Shown one piece after another: positions 12,901-26,086 of a DNA stretch of 64,000 bases. The stretch spans positions 19,472 through 83,471 of the forward strand of contig JAUCBJ010005774.1 of NCBI GenBank assembly GCA_032718475.1. Direction: 5' to 3'. Origin of the DNA: Nemertoderma westbladi (taxonomy: Eukaryota > Xenacoelomorpha > Nemertodermatida > Nemertodermatidae). The position numbers and the translations under genes were made by a program. Every line of letters begins with the position of its first letter. Position 1 is the stretch's first letter. A model generated the notes under the pieces. That model was not told the DNA's origin. It worked only from the letters and a program-made list of their open reading frames with translations, and searched no databases.

Positions 12901-15900
12901 ATTGCCGGTTTTTACTACACATACAAAGAACCCTAAGTTGTGTAATTCAACTGGTAATGCCGTTATTACTGTATTACAGAGGCGTGATATGATATAACTA
13001 ATTTACAATAATGACTGCCAGTTTTTCACAGAACCACAGATTTACAATAATGACTGCCAGTTTATCACAGAACCACAGATTTACAATAATGATTGCCAGT
13101 TTATCACAGAAGCACAGATTTACAATAATGACTGCCAGTTTATCACAGAAGCACAGATTTACAATAATGACTGCCAGTTTATCACAGAAGCACAGATTTA
13201 CAATAATGACTGCCAGTTTATCACAGAACCACAGATTTACAATAATGACTGCCAGTTTATCACAGAAGCACAGATTTACAATAATGACTGCCAGTTTATC
13301 ACAGAACCACAGATTTACAATAATGACTGCCAGTTTATCACAGAACCACAGATTTACAATAATGACTGCCAGTTTATCACAGAAGCACAGATTTACAATA
13401 ATGACTGCCAGTTTATCACAGAACCACATATTTACAATAATGACTGCCAGTTTATCACAGAACCACAGATTTACAATAATGACTGCCAGTTTATCACAGA
13501 AGCACAGATTTACAATAATGACTGCCAGTTTATCACAGAAGCACAGATTTATAATAATGACTGCCAGTTTATCACAGAAGCACAGATTTACAATAATGAC
13601 TGCCAGTTTATCACAGAACCACAGATTTACAATAATGACTGCCAGTTTATCACAGAAGCACAGATTTACAATAATGACTGCCAGTTTATCACAGAACCAC
13701 AGATTTACAATAATGACTGCCAGTTTATCACAGAAGCACAGATTTACAATAATGACTGCCAGTTTATCACAGAACCACAGATTTACAATAATGACTGCCA
13801 GTTTATCACAGAACCACAGATTTACAATAATGACTGCCAGTTTATCACAGAAGCACAGATTTACAATAATGACTGCCAGTTTATCACAGAAGCACAGATT
13901 TACAATAATATAACTGCCAGTTTATCACAGAAGCACAGATTTACAATAATAACTTCCAGTTTATCACAGAACCACAGATTTACAATAATAACTGCCAGTT
14001 TATCACAGAACTACAGAATTACAATAATGACTGCCAGTTGTTTATCACAGAACCACAGATTTACAATAATGACTGCCAGTTTATCACAGAACCACAGATT
14101 TACAATAATGACTGCCAGTTTATCACAGAACCACAGATTTACAATAATGACTGCCAGTTTATCACAGAACCACAGATTTACAATAATGACTGCCAGTTAT
14201 CACAGAACCACAGATTTACAATAATAACTGCCAGTTTATCATAGAACCACAGATTTACAAACTAATAACTGCCAGTTTGTATATGTAAATATAAAAAGTA
14301 AATATATATAATCAAAACATAATTTTAAATTATTAATTAAACTTGGTTAAAATTAATTAATTTATATAAATTAATTGAAATGAATTATCTAATATGGCTG
14401 AAAAGAAGACAAATGATATTAAAATTAATAATCAAAACACTATTTTGTTGATCATCAACTAAAATTAATTAGGATATCCATAATTCTAAATGAATTTAAT
14501 ATTTTCCTATATACTTAGCCGTGTGTATCCAATGTGTATGTAGAGTAATTGTATGCATTGGCCATAGGCCGTAAGCGTAGGGTAGGGTGTAGGGATTAGA
14601 TAAGGCTTTCACCCCCTCCCCCCATATCTCCATGTTGTAACATTGAGCTTCATGTGTGCCCTGAATGTCCTGTGCTCCTAACCAAACATTATTTTTTTGA
14701 TAACCACAGGTTTATAAGTTTCTTTTGCTCTTTATAACCACAGGTTAGTACGTTTTAACCGTGGGTTTTTCTTTTATAACCATTGGTTATAAATAAATTA
14801 AAGCTTCAGTTTATTAAAATTACCGCCAGTTTTCTCAAATAAAACCGCCAGTTGACTGTTAATTAAACGGCGGTTTCGTAAAAACTAGTTTATTTGGTTG
14901 CCGTTTTACCTGTGGTTTTTTGAGAAAACCGGCAGTTTTAAATAGTTGAAACGCCAGTTACCAGCAGTAAACCATAGGTTAATAAATGCCGATTAAGTAT
15001 TCGACCGGGAATTTGCGTTAAACCAGAACCTGAGGTTACAGAAACCGGCAGTTCCTTGCGATAAAAAATACCAGAGGTTTTACAACGCATTTTTAGGTTC
15101 TAAACAACTGGGGGTTATGGAACCGCCGGTTTTACGAGAGATAATCAACCCCCGGTTTGCACAACTGCCAGTTCTTGGCAACGTTTATTTACCGCCGGTT
15201 TGTAAAAACAACCTGCGGTGGTTTTCGTTGCAAAACAACCCCAGGTAGTTCTTGCAAACCGGCAGTTTTTTAACAAAATACCACCACTTACTTTTTTCAG
15301 TGTACAGGAGCTACAACCTCTATGAACGTATTATAGTTCTAGCAGAATCAACAAACTGCTAACCGAACTTATAGCCAATAAACACAGGTATTACATATTT
15401 TTAACAAAAACAAATAATATATTTCGCTTTTTATGCCTCAACTACCAACAACGATTCGTATGAAGGCATATAAACTGTAGTATTTGTGATTGAGCCTAAA
15501 ACTTATGGTTTATAATAAATACTTGTCTCGGCTGATGAGGAGTTAATACTCATTTATACCCAGCTGCCAATAACAAAAAGACGATAATTATTTATGTAAT
15601 ACTGTAAATATAAGATACATAGAGAGCTAGGGACAACGCAGATATTATACAATATCGGTCCTTACAGATATAATGGCAGCTTGGGGTCATCTGATAAAAC
15701 TTCTAGAAGGTTAAACATTTCGAAAGGGTAACTAACCACTTCGAACAGGTTCAATATTGTGTATAGTGAAAGTGAAGTAAAAACAATCCCTTCAACATTA
15801 TACAGCAGTCTGGCATTTGTCAATAACGAGGGTGTCCCTTCGCATCTAAATTTTGTCTTTCATATTTTACATAATGCACATAAATTCAAACGATGTTGTA

Positions 15901-18900
15901 CACTCAGAAAACGCTCAAAAATACTAAGTTGTGTGCACAAAATCTGAAATGTTCTACGCTCAAAATTATAAGTTGAGATTGAGATAATTTATTGCACAAT
16001 AATAATTGTCGACAGTGTAAGTATACAGACAGACATACCGGTAATATTGCAATTAATATAAATACTGCATTTTATGGTTAAAACTTACCTTTATAAAAAA
16101 ATTGTATTCCAAAATTGTAACATTGCTCAACGCCGTTAGTATTAACAGCGAGTTTTTATTTAGGGTTACAGGACAAGTTGTATCCAGACAAGTTGTATCC
16201 AGACAAGTTGTATCCAGACAAGTTGTATCCAGACATCTTGTATCCAATTTTCCTGGATACAACTTGTCTTCCAAAAAAAGGACAAGTTGTATCCCGGCAT
16301 AAAAAAATTGCTAAATAATTTCACAGTTGAATTATAAACTATTCTTATAATTTTCATTAATACTGTAGTTAATAAACATAATATACAATACACATAATAA
16401 TACATGATAACATTGTTACTAAAACTAAACTAAAACGTTACACAAAGTTATTAGCCAAAATGTTACACGGAGTTATTTGAAGTCCTTGTCCATTTCAGAG
16501 TCACTTACGTTGATATTTGAAAACAATGACTTTCTTCTCTTTAATAACTCTATGTTCTCGCCGACACCAATGAGAAAGCTCTCCACAGTGCGCTGTTGGT
16601 TGGTAATCTCAGTGCAGAGCGTTTTTATGCGTCTATCAAATGTTTTAGATTCTAAAGTTTCTCGACGTGGCTCTAGCTGTCCAACTGCGGCCCGAGCAAG
16701 TTGACATTGGACATCAGCATCTTTCGCTTTTAGAGCATCAATAAGTTTCCACACAGAAGGGTGCTTACTTCCTATAATGGTAGAAATATCACGATTAACA
16801 GCCTCGGAAGCATTGTTAGTTCTGCCAAAGTCATTTAATGTGGCTGCATGAACATTCCACTTCTCAACTGCAAATAAGGGTCCCGCAGAACGTATCTTCG
16901 AGACAAGGCCATTGCTGTCGCTACGAATACGTCGAGGTCCACTCAGATAGGTTCGGTCGAAGTAGGTTAACAGTTCGGCGCCTTCCCTGGGGGCAATGTC
17001 TTGTATTATGCGGAACCCATCTTTCACTTTATCTGTTGGCAGCAAAGCAAGTGAAGAAATCTTGGAGGCCCATAACCTAAACTCCAAATTGGACTGATAG
17101 TGAGATTTCAATCCAAGCTCTTGAATGCGCTTGTTAATCGCTTGCCGGAGATGGAAGTAACAGAAAACAAACGTCACACTGTCGCCGAAAGCCGCAATGA
17201 TTGCGTTGTGTGCCGCCTTCTCAAAGTCCACGTGGACAACCGAAGGTGAAGCCCCTTGCATGGCGATCACATTGAATAACTCCGAGTAAGTAGTTTCTGT
17301 TTTGCGTTCGAGAAATGCATAAAGCAGTGGCAGCATACGAGTGTACACCTTGGCACAGACTATATATAACTGGTAAAACGGTTTGGGAGCGATTGCAAAT
17401 GTGCCATCAACTCCCCATTCTGACGAACTACGTAGAAATTTCATAGATTCATCGGTCCAGAATACCACAATTCTCTCATCAGCATTGACACCATTGTCAT
17501 ATTGGAGGAACTTTCCTCCATTATCTGAAGTTATAAAATCTATGATGGAGTCACCATGGAATGAGAGTTCCTTTAGTGATTTCGGATCCGGGGGAAGGTA
17601 GCGTGATCTTACACGACGTATCTGCCGCAGCAGTGATGAACGTTGCGGCAAACTGGTGTGCAACTTTGAATCAAGATCCCGAAGTGAGGAACAATAGATT
17701 TGGGTGGGTTTGGTATGGGATGATGAGGCCTGGTCCGCTATTCTCTGTCGGAATGCTGACAATTCCACAATCGGAGAATCGATACAGTTATGGGGATTAC
17801 TAGTAATGACTTCGGTTGAGTGTGGAGTCAATGTCTTTACGGAACCAATACAGTGGGGTCGTTTGGTACAAACCCACATTTCAGACCCATCCTTGTTGGT
17901 TTTCCGTTTGGAATACATTTTGCCATCATGGCAAAGTTTAGAATTACCGTGTATAGTTTTTTGATACACGGCCATGGAGTTTTTTGATACAAGGAAGAAT
18001 GTATTGGTACAATAACTAAAAATTAATTAATTAAAATGTAATTTACAAATTGAACATATAATCGAGATCGCTAAAATATTAAACTGTTACTACATGGATT
18101 TACAGTTGATATTCATGATGCAGTGTCATTTGTTTGACCTCCTCTACATATTCATGATGCAGTGTCATTTGTTTGACCTCCATTACACAATGCTATTAAA
18201 GTGAGAAATCCTGATTGGAGAAAGAAAGAAATGCTCTGAACTAATTAATCGTATAATGTACGTACAGTATTATGATTATGGATCGCCTAGTTAATTATAT
18301 TATTCAATAGGATAGAATTACAGTTAATTTACAACGTAAATAAGTTGGATACAACATGTCCGAAAATCGGGATACAAAATGTCCTTTTGTAAGCTAAGAA
18401 TAGGAAATTGGATACAACTTGTCTGGATACAACTTGTCTGGATACAACCTGTCCGTTTACCTTTATTTAGCACTTTACAACTTTAGAGGACATTACAGCA
18501 TTGTATTGGCCTATACGTTTAGTATTGAATTTGGTGTTATTGTTTACGTGGTAACCCATGACGGCGTTAAGTAATGCCCACTACGGGGACATTACTTAAC
18601 GCCGTCATTGGATACCACGTAAACAATAGGTGGAAATTTGCCTGACAGCCAGATAGGCCTACTGCGTTACCTACCGGTAGGCGGGGTATAGCTATTAAAC
18701 CAGTAGGGCCTAGCTATATTATTATAACATGGCTCCAAACGCCACCATAAATTTTGACGGTCTGAGTGACCCTGTAAAGCATTCTAAAAGCTAAAAATAT
18801 GTTATAACCATTAGTCAAACAGAGAGTCCATGTTTAAAATGTTAAAATAAAACTAAAAACATCACGCAGTTACTTCAATATCAAAAAAACAAATGGACCG

Positions 18901-21900
18901 ATCAAGAACTAAGTTGTGGGCACATAATACTACATTGTGGGCTCAAAATATTAAATTGTGTTTAATTGTTTTAATTATTAATAATAAATGTAATATTTTA
19001 TTCGATAAAAAGATACATAACCATAATTAGTAACATTTAGCGTCTGAATAAGTAACACATCGCCTTACTCACAATGAAACCGAAAGTAATTTATGAATCT
19101 CTAGCTGATTGTTCTGAGATTCTTCCTTCCTTCGGAGAAGGTATTCGTAAAGAATTTTGTCTGGCGTTTAACGAAATGACTTTCTGTAACCACGGCTCCT
19201 ATGGTGTCTGCCCTGAACGAGTCCTCAATTATAAAAATCAGCTGATTGATTTAATGGAGAATCGACCTGATTGTTTTTATCACTATGGTAATACATGCCG
19301 CGACCTATATGACGATTCTTTAGAAAGAACTGCCTCGTTTCTTAATTCCGACAAAAAAGACGTCGTTTTTGTAGCCAACACTACTACTGGAATCAATACA
19401 ATTCTGAGAAGTATACCGCTGGATTTCAATAGTGTAATATTGATGCAATCATACACATATGCATCCACGGCCTGTACTATAGATGAAGTAGCTCTCAAAC
19501 ACCATGCGGACGTTACTAAATTAGATGTCCATTTACCAATCAAATCCGAAGAGGAAATCGTAGACCTTTACTACAAGACGTGCTCCGATAACAGATCTAT
19601 AACAGTTGTAGTATTGGACTACATCAGTAGTTGTTCTGCGATTTTATGGCCGGTGGTCAGAATCGCTGAGGCTTTAAGGGAGTTGAACGTGGTCATTGTA
19701 GTGGACGGAGCTCACAGCCCCGGACAAATACCTGTAGACCTCAAAGAAATGGAAGAGGCTGGAGTTGATTTCTACGTTGGAAATTTACACAAGTGGGCGT
19801 TTGCGCCTCGAGGGTGCGCTGTCATGTGGGTACGGCCGGAGTACCAAACAGCTGTTAAACCTCTAGTTACCAGTTTCCAATTGGAAACTTTTCAGGACAA
19901 GTTTTTCGATCAAGGCACTCAGGACCTCAGTAACTACCTGAGCGCTTCAGCAGGACTCGACTTCCATAAATCCATCGGTGGGTTTAACGCCATTCACGGA
20001 TACGTCGAGCCTCTAATCTCTTGGGCTCAGGAGATGATAGCAGAAGCCTTGGGAACCGATAAACTAGAGATACCGAGGAGTATGGAAGCTCCTTGTATGA
20101 GAATGATAGAGATTCCTGGAGACCCAATGCCGCATGAGGAAGAAATTGAATTAAATAACTCAATTATGGACAAATACCAAGTAGTAATGCAATGGTTTTA
20201 TTCGTTCAATGGACGACGATGGTTGAGGATATCCGCGAGTGTTTATAGTAAGAGAGAAGATTTCATTGAGTTGAAAGATGCTCTTGTTGAAAGTCTGCTG
20301 CTCCCACAAAAATTAGAAGTGGAAACCGAGCCTGTGCACTACCGGAGGGGTAGAAGGCAGTCCCTGCGACCGTGAACAAAACATATTCCTATGGATTTAT
20401 TTATTTATTATATATTTTTGGCTATCTTTCTGGCCCGTGTTATTGAGTAGGTTGTATTTCAACTCTCAATTATATCTTACTGTATTCGAATAATTCGCAA
20501 AGTGCTGATAATGTCTTGCCCTTTATAATTAGGGGTAGTTATATGAGTAATAATTGTATTTATTTCTAGTGAAGTTTAAGTCGCATATACATTATTATAA
20601 TATATTCGCAGGGCACTGCTTATCCAAATAACCATTTATAGCTCCAGGTGGAAGTAATCTCCATGTTGTAACGCCCTTTAGGTTGTTACAGTATGTAATT
20701 CAATTTATCTTGTAATAACACTATATCGTTCTATCTTTTATTAAAGAATTGAGGAACAAAAAAAGTACCAATTTAAGAATAAAATTACGTTAAATGGGAA
20801 AAAAAACGAAGACACATTTTTTTTAAATATTCTCTCGACCCTTTATTAACCTCGCTAATATTTATGTTTTTAATGCTCTCTTGGGTTTTTTCGCATGAAA
20901 ACAAACTAGATAAATAATAATTAACCCAATCCCCATTACCTCATTTAATTCATGAATGACTGTGACGTCACCACGTACCTTGGACTCGGTCGATGCTGAA
21001 ATGTCCTCCACCATCACCGCCGACAATTTCGTAGAAAATCTCTGCGTTCACGCCGATATCCGCGCTCGTTGCCATGACTACGGCGACCCGGGTCCCTGGC
21101 AACGCGTCCTCAGACACGGTGACGTCATACTGAAGGAGTTCGAACTGGGGAGGAGAATCGTTGACGTCCAGAACCTGCGAATGGTGACGTCAGATAAAGT
21201 TAAATATAAACAATAAATAAGTAAGTAAAGTTTGGATGAAACAGAAATTGGAGAGGAAAAAAATGTGGAATTCGCCGTCGACTGGAATCGAACCCGTGAC
21301 TACCGGCTTCAGTCTCAACCAGGGGGGGGGGGGGGGGGGGGGGGTCTATCCTTGACTGCGTTATTCGTAATAAATAGTTAATACCTCCAAGTCGACATTT
21401 TGTTACGCAGTTATTGAAATTGTTAGATTACGAATGCAGCGGTTGCATACAATGTACTGCTATTAGTGTACAGGTATTTAATATGTGCTTGACTACTGAC
21501 TTTATACGGATAGCAGGTTTAGCGAGCAGTATGGCAATCAATCCGATCGTCACATCTGCTAACCTCCAAAATATATAAAATAAAAGATATAAGTTAAATC
21601 ATATACATTTCTATTGCGCGGACACTTTATATCCCGCCGGTAAATAAAGTTCAGTGGGGTATGAGGGAAAATAAAGTTGCAATAAAAGGGAATTTTAAGG
21701 AATAACAATTTTTAGTTTAAAAAGATTACCATAAAAACGTTCGACCGTCGTAAGAAAACAAAATACATCATAGCATAAACATTTCCAATTTATCTAAATA
21801 TAATCTTATTAATTAAATAATTGATTCCGACCTGTATAATAATATTAGTTGTCGAGGTCAATCTTGCGGGCAGCCCGTTGTCTATAGCTTCAACTGAAAG

Positions 21901-24900
21901 GTTATACAGCTGGCGAGTCTCGCGGTCCAACATCCGTGTGAGGGAGATGATTCCGGACGAGTAATCCACCGAGAATGTGGATAACGCTTCCTCGTCGTTG
22001 GAGGGCGTAGGAGAAAATCGGTACGCCACCTGGCGATCCATCCCTGAATCCAATACAAAACAATTAAAATTATAATAATAAGTTAATTAAATCAAGGGAA
22101 AGTATTGGAGATTGATATTGTCACTAGATTTACGTTCATATATTTTCGATCAAAATTATCTTAAATGTTTCGAGTTTTGCAGGAGAGTCGGGTTGGTTGT
22201 AATCTTTAATTGTCTTCCCTGCATCACCAATGGGAAAAGAACTTAGGGCAACGGGATTGGTTATATCACAAACTCGAAACTCATAGGACTAAGAAACCTA
22301 CTAAACCACTTTTTACCTGCCAAATTAATGCGGCGGTATTTTGTTTGAAGTTGGAATTTGGCTATCACGCTTGAAAAAAAGCGATTATAAAATTAAATAT
22401 TAAATAATTAGAAACAATTAAGTCGCTACCTTATATAACTTTACAACATTTTTGTTATAGTTTTAATTTATTATTAGTATATTATGGTTATGTAGGTCAT
22501 GATCATATGTCATGTGGGGCATTAAGTATATTGTATTAATGTACAGTAGGCCCACATAGACCCATCAAAACCTAAACAAAAGCTGAAAGAACCTGCGGGC
22601 TTCTAGACACAAAATTCAGTTACCTTCACGCTAAATGACTATAATTATTAAACATTTAAAGGATAAACAGAGGATGTCAAAATATATCGTGTTATAGCGC
22701 ATTTCCGCTGAATGAAAAGTCCCTCAGTCTCCTTACGTCTGCTAATGTCTTCTTAGGGGCTCCGTAAATACTGGGAAAATATTATCTCTAGAAAAGGTTG
22801 AAACTAAGGAGATGAAAATATCTAATTGAACTGCAGTTCAACAGCTTGTAAATATATTTACCGAATAGATTATTCTTAGATCTAAGTAAAAATGACTCCA
22901 AACAGACAAAGTACCCAACACAAAAAACATTATTATATTACACATTGAGAAACCAATTAAGTTTAAAAAAAGTTAAGAAAATGCTTATTGATAGTAAAAA
23001 TGTGTTAGCAAGCTGGATGTAGCTGTAGCTGTGTAGCTGTATGCAAGCTGTAAGAAAATGCTTGTTTGAACAAATTGTTAATATTTTTAGAAGACTGTTG
23101 GAGCTTTTTGCTGTAAAAAAACCGTCTGTTTGTGTCTGTCTGTTTGTCCGTATGTGCACATTGATATTGAGTTGAATTTTGAATTTTTCTTGGTAAAGTC
23201 TGATTTCACCGGTACCTGTCATCAGAAATTTGGATTGTGATATATCGTTGGGTGTCGTTCACCAAACTGTACAGATCGTTTCTCGAGATATCATCAATTT
23301 ACATTTAATTAAAAGACCGTTAGGGCTTACTTGTTGAGAGGTAAAGTATATATATGTGCTGCTATAACTCTGTCAAACTGTCCTTCTTAGGGGCTGACGG
23401 TCTTCCTATAGCCAGCTTGCTGGATCTCTAGTTAATTAAAAGTGAAAGTAAAATTGACTAACCTTATTCAAACATAAATATATTAAATTCCCACTGCCTC
23501 AAAATTCTACCATTAATATTTATTAATTAACAATAAAATTTATTGTATTTACATGTACAAGGAACTTACTATTCATATTGTTAAAGTATATTTTTACCAA
23601 ACTGTCAAAATGATGACCAATCTAAATGAAGCTTGTCTGACTCCCAATGAGAGAGAAGAAAAACCTAAAAGTTTGATTAAACGTTATAAATGTTGTCTGA
23701 TAGCATTGGTTGTTGTTATGGTAACCTTTGTTATTGGCATTCTCATTGGTTACTTCAGTCACCCCCGTTATCCTCTCCACTACAAGGCCTATACAGGGGT
23801 AGAGAGTTGGGTGCGTAATCGGTTGCTTAGTGATATAGACGCCTACCGACTCAAGTTTATCAACAAAGAGATGTCGAAGAAGCCCCATCTGGCGGGAACT
23901 TTGGGTAATCGCGATTTGGCTGACTACGTCGCAGGGAAGTGGAACCGGGCTGGTTTGGATCATGTTGAGATCAAGAAGTACAATGTTCTGTTGTCCTACC
24001 CAAAACAACCCGGGAGTGTTAAGTTCTCTGGAGATTCCAATCTAGACTTCACAGTGGAGAATGAGAGATCAATAGGATTGGAGGAGATTGACTCTGATAC
24101 TGTACTCCCATATGCTGCATATTCCCCTTCTGGCACTGTTACTGGTGATGTTATATACGTTAATTACGGGAGAGCGGAAGATTTCGACTTCCTTAAACAG
24201 TTAGGAATTAACCCCGATGGAAAGATTTGTGTGGCTCGATTCGGCAGGGGTTTCCGTGGTGTCAAGGCGCACGAAGCTGCTGCGAGGAAGTGTGTTGGAC
24301 TTATTGTCTACTCGGACCCGCAGGGAGTTGCCCCCGGCAACCCACCCCCCTCGGCCCTCCACCCAGACGGAGTCTACCTACCCCCGACCGGGGTACAACG
24401 AGGTACCTACAATCTACACACCGGAGATCCCCAGACACCAGGATTCCCGTCTACCGATTACGCGTACAGGAAAACGAATACCTCAAATGTATTTCCTTCC
24501 ATTCCAGTTATCCCTATGGGCTACGGACAGGCTAAAATAGTTCTAGAACAACTAAAACCTGGAAATGAGTCACTGCCTGCCTCATGGATAGGTGAGATTG
24601 CCGGGTTAAAGTATAATACTGGGCCTGGATATGGAACCACTAAAGGTAAAGTTACCATAGAAACAAATAACGAGAATGTAGTCAAAGAAATTTATAATGT
24701 AATTGGTTATATCTATGGATCAGTCGAGTCAGATCGTTATGTTATGATTGGTAGTCATAGAGACTCGTGGGTACGTGGTGCAATAGATGCTGGATCAGGG
24801 ACAACTTTACTAATGGAGTTGGCTCGGGTGTTTGGGGGGCTTAGGAAAGATGGCTGGTCTCCCAGACGCACTCTCATGTTTGAGTCGTGGGACGGAGAGG

Positions 24901-26032
24901 AATTTGGAATGATCGGATCAGCGGAATGGGTCGAGGAATATCAACAAGAGCTCGCCGCTCGCGGTGTGGCTTATATTAATGTGGACATGGCGGTTTGGGG
25001 CAACTACTCGGTACAAGTTAAAGCCACTGGCAATCTACAAGATGTAGTCACCAGCGCGGCTAATGAAATACAAACCCCGGAAGGGGAGAATTTCCGAGAT
25101 GTTTGGGCGAGGAGACAGCGGGAGCGGGATATGCGAAAACGAGGGAACAAGACCGTCCCAGGGGAGTATGGAGTATACCCTCACGTTTACACAGTGTCTG
25201 CGTCTTCCGATTTCGCGCATTTTATCAACTATGCCGGAGTATCAGTCATGGATCTGCAACTGCAAGCGGCACTAGTGCCAACCTACCACACCGCGTATGA
25301 CACACACCGCTACTTCGAGTTCATTGACCCAGAGTTCCATTACCACCGCATGATGGCGCAACTGGCGGGGTTCACTTTACTCCGCCTTGTAGATGACGTC
25401 ATACTCCCACTCAATGTAGATGGCTACGCAGCCACAGTGTTTCAGCTGATAAACGGGATTGATACTGATTATAAGATCACGAAGAATGTTTCAGAATGGT
25501 CTAAGGGTGGTATTTATAGCGATCTAGTTGAAAATTTAAAAGATTCACTGCAGAACCTGTCAGTAGCAGCAAGAAAGCTGGAGGCAACAAAGAAAACTAT
25601 AAACAAATACGATGCAATGGCAGTACGTCGCCTTAATGATAAGTTAAGTTCATTCGAACGCAACTTTATCATTCCTCTCGGTATTACAGGGAACCCAACC
25701 AAACGACACGTCGTGTATTCTGGGGGAGTTAATAACTACGGAAGTACCGGGTTTGCCGGAATATTGGACGCTTTCAAGCAATCAATTGAACACCCGGGAG
25801 ACATGGAAACGCGGGCGGAAACATTCAGACAGATTTCTCAAGTTATATTTGCTATAAACTCAGCTGCACACTCAATAATTACAGGTCCTCAATATTAGAA
25901 AGCAATAAGAGTTTAATGAACTTATTTCAATATAAATTCTAACAATGTGGGGCGAGCCACGCTGTCAGGGCGAGTCTTAGCGCACAATTATAATTAGTAA
26001 ATGGGGCAAAACTTCATGTCGTCTGTCTGTAG

Positions 26033-26086
<54 letters not shown>

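Larger units (their letters stand above)
12061..15302. mobile_element. Non-autonomous CACTG-ended DNA transposon (CMC-like), 3.24 kb
   Basis: The ends are near-perfect inverted repeats: CACTGAAAAAAGTAAGTG at 12061 and its complement ending at 15302. The flanks repeat each other imperfectly (TACAGGAGAGCTA at 12048-12060, TACAGGAGCTA at 15303-15313), consistent with a target duplication or a TA dinucleotide duplication. The interior has no transposase: it carries an 85-bp tandem repeat, a 39-bp tandem repeat and many AACCGGCGGTTT-type palindromes in both subterminal regions. CACTG termini are typical of the CMC (CACTA/Mirage/Chapaev) superfamily; the assignment is inference. Confidence 0.72.
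16164..18461 (-). mobile_element. Complete MULE (Mutator-like) DNA transposon, 2298 bp
   Basis: Bounded by inverted ends (GGTTACAGGACAAGTTG at the left, the related GGTAAACGGACAGGTTG in reverse complement at the right) and by a perfect 9-bp direct duplication, the usual length for MULEs. Each terminus contains tandem 15-bp copies of a GTATCCAGACAAGTT word: four or five at the left, two to three at the right plus single inner copies near 18345-18390. The interior holds one intact transposase ORF. The intact ORF and unmutated target duplication point to a recent insertion. Confidence 0.92.

Noticed and set aside
13011-13913. 300-codon ORF with 13-residue repeats (MTASLSQNHRFTI) and a matching one on the other strand
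   Set aside because: Produced by a 39-bp tandem repeat whose period is divisible by three. Open on both strands, lies inside a transposon, and shows no codon bias or start context.
24217-24540. Overlapping plus-strand ORFs inside the peptidase gene
   Set aside because: Out-of-frame shadows of the M28 peptidase.
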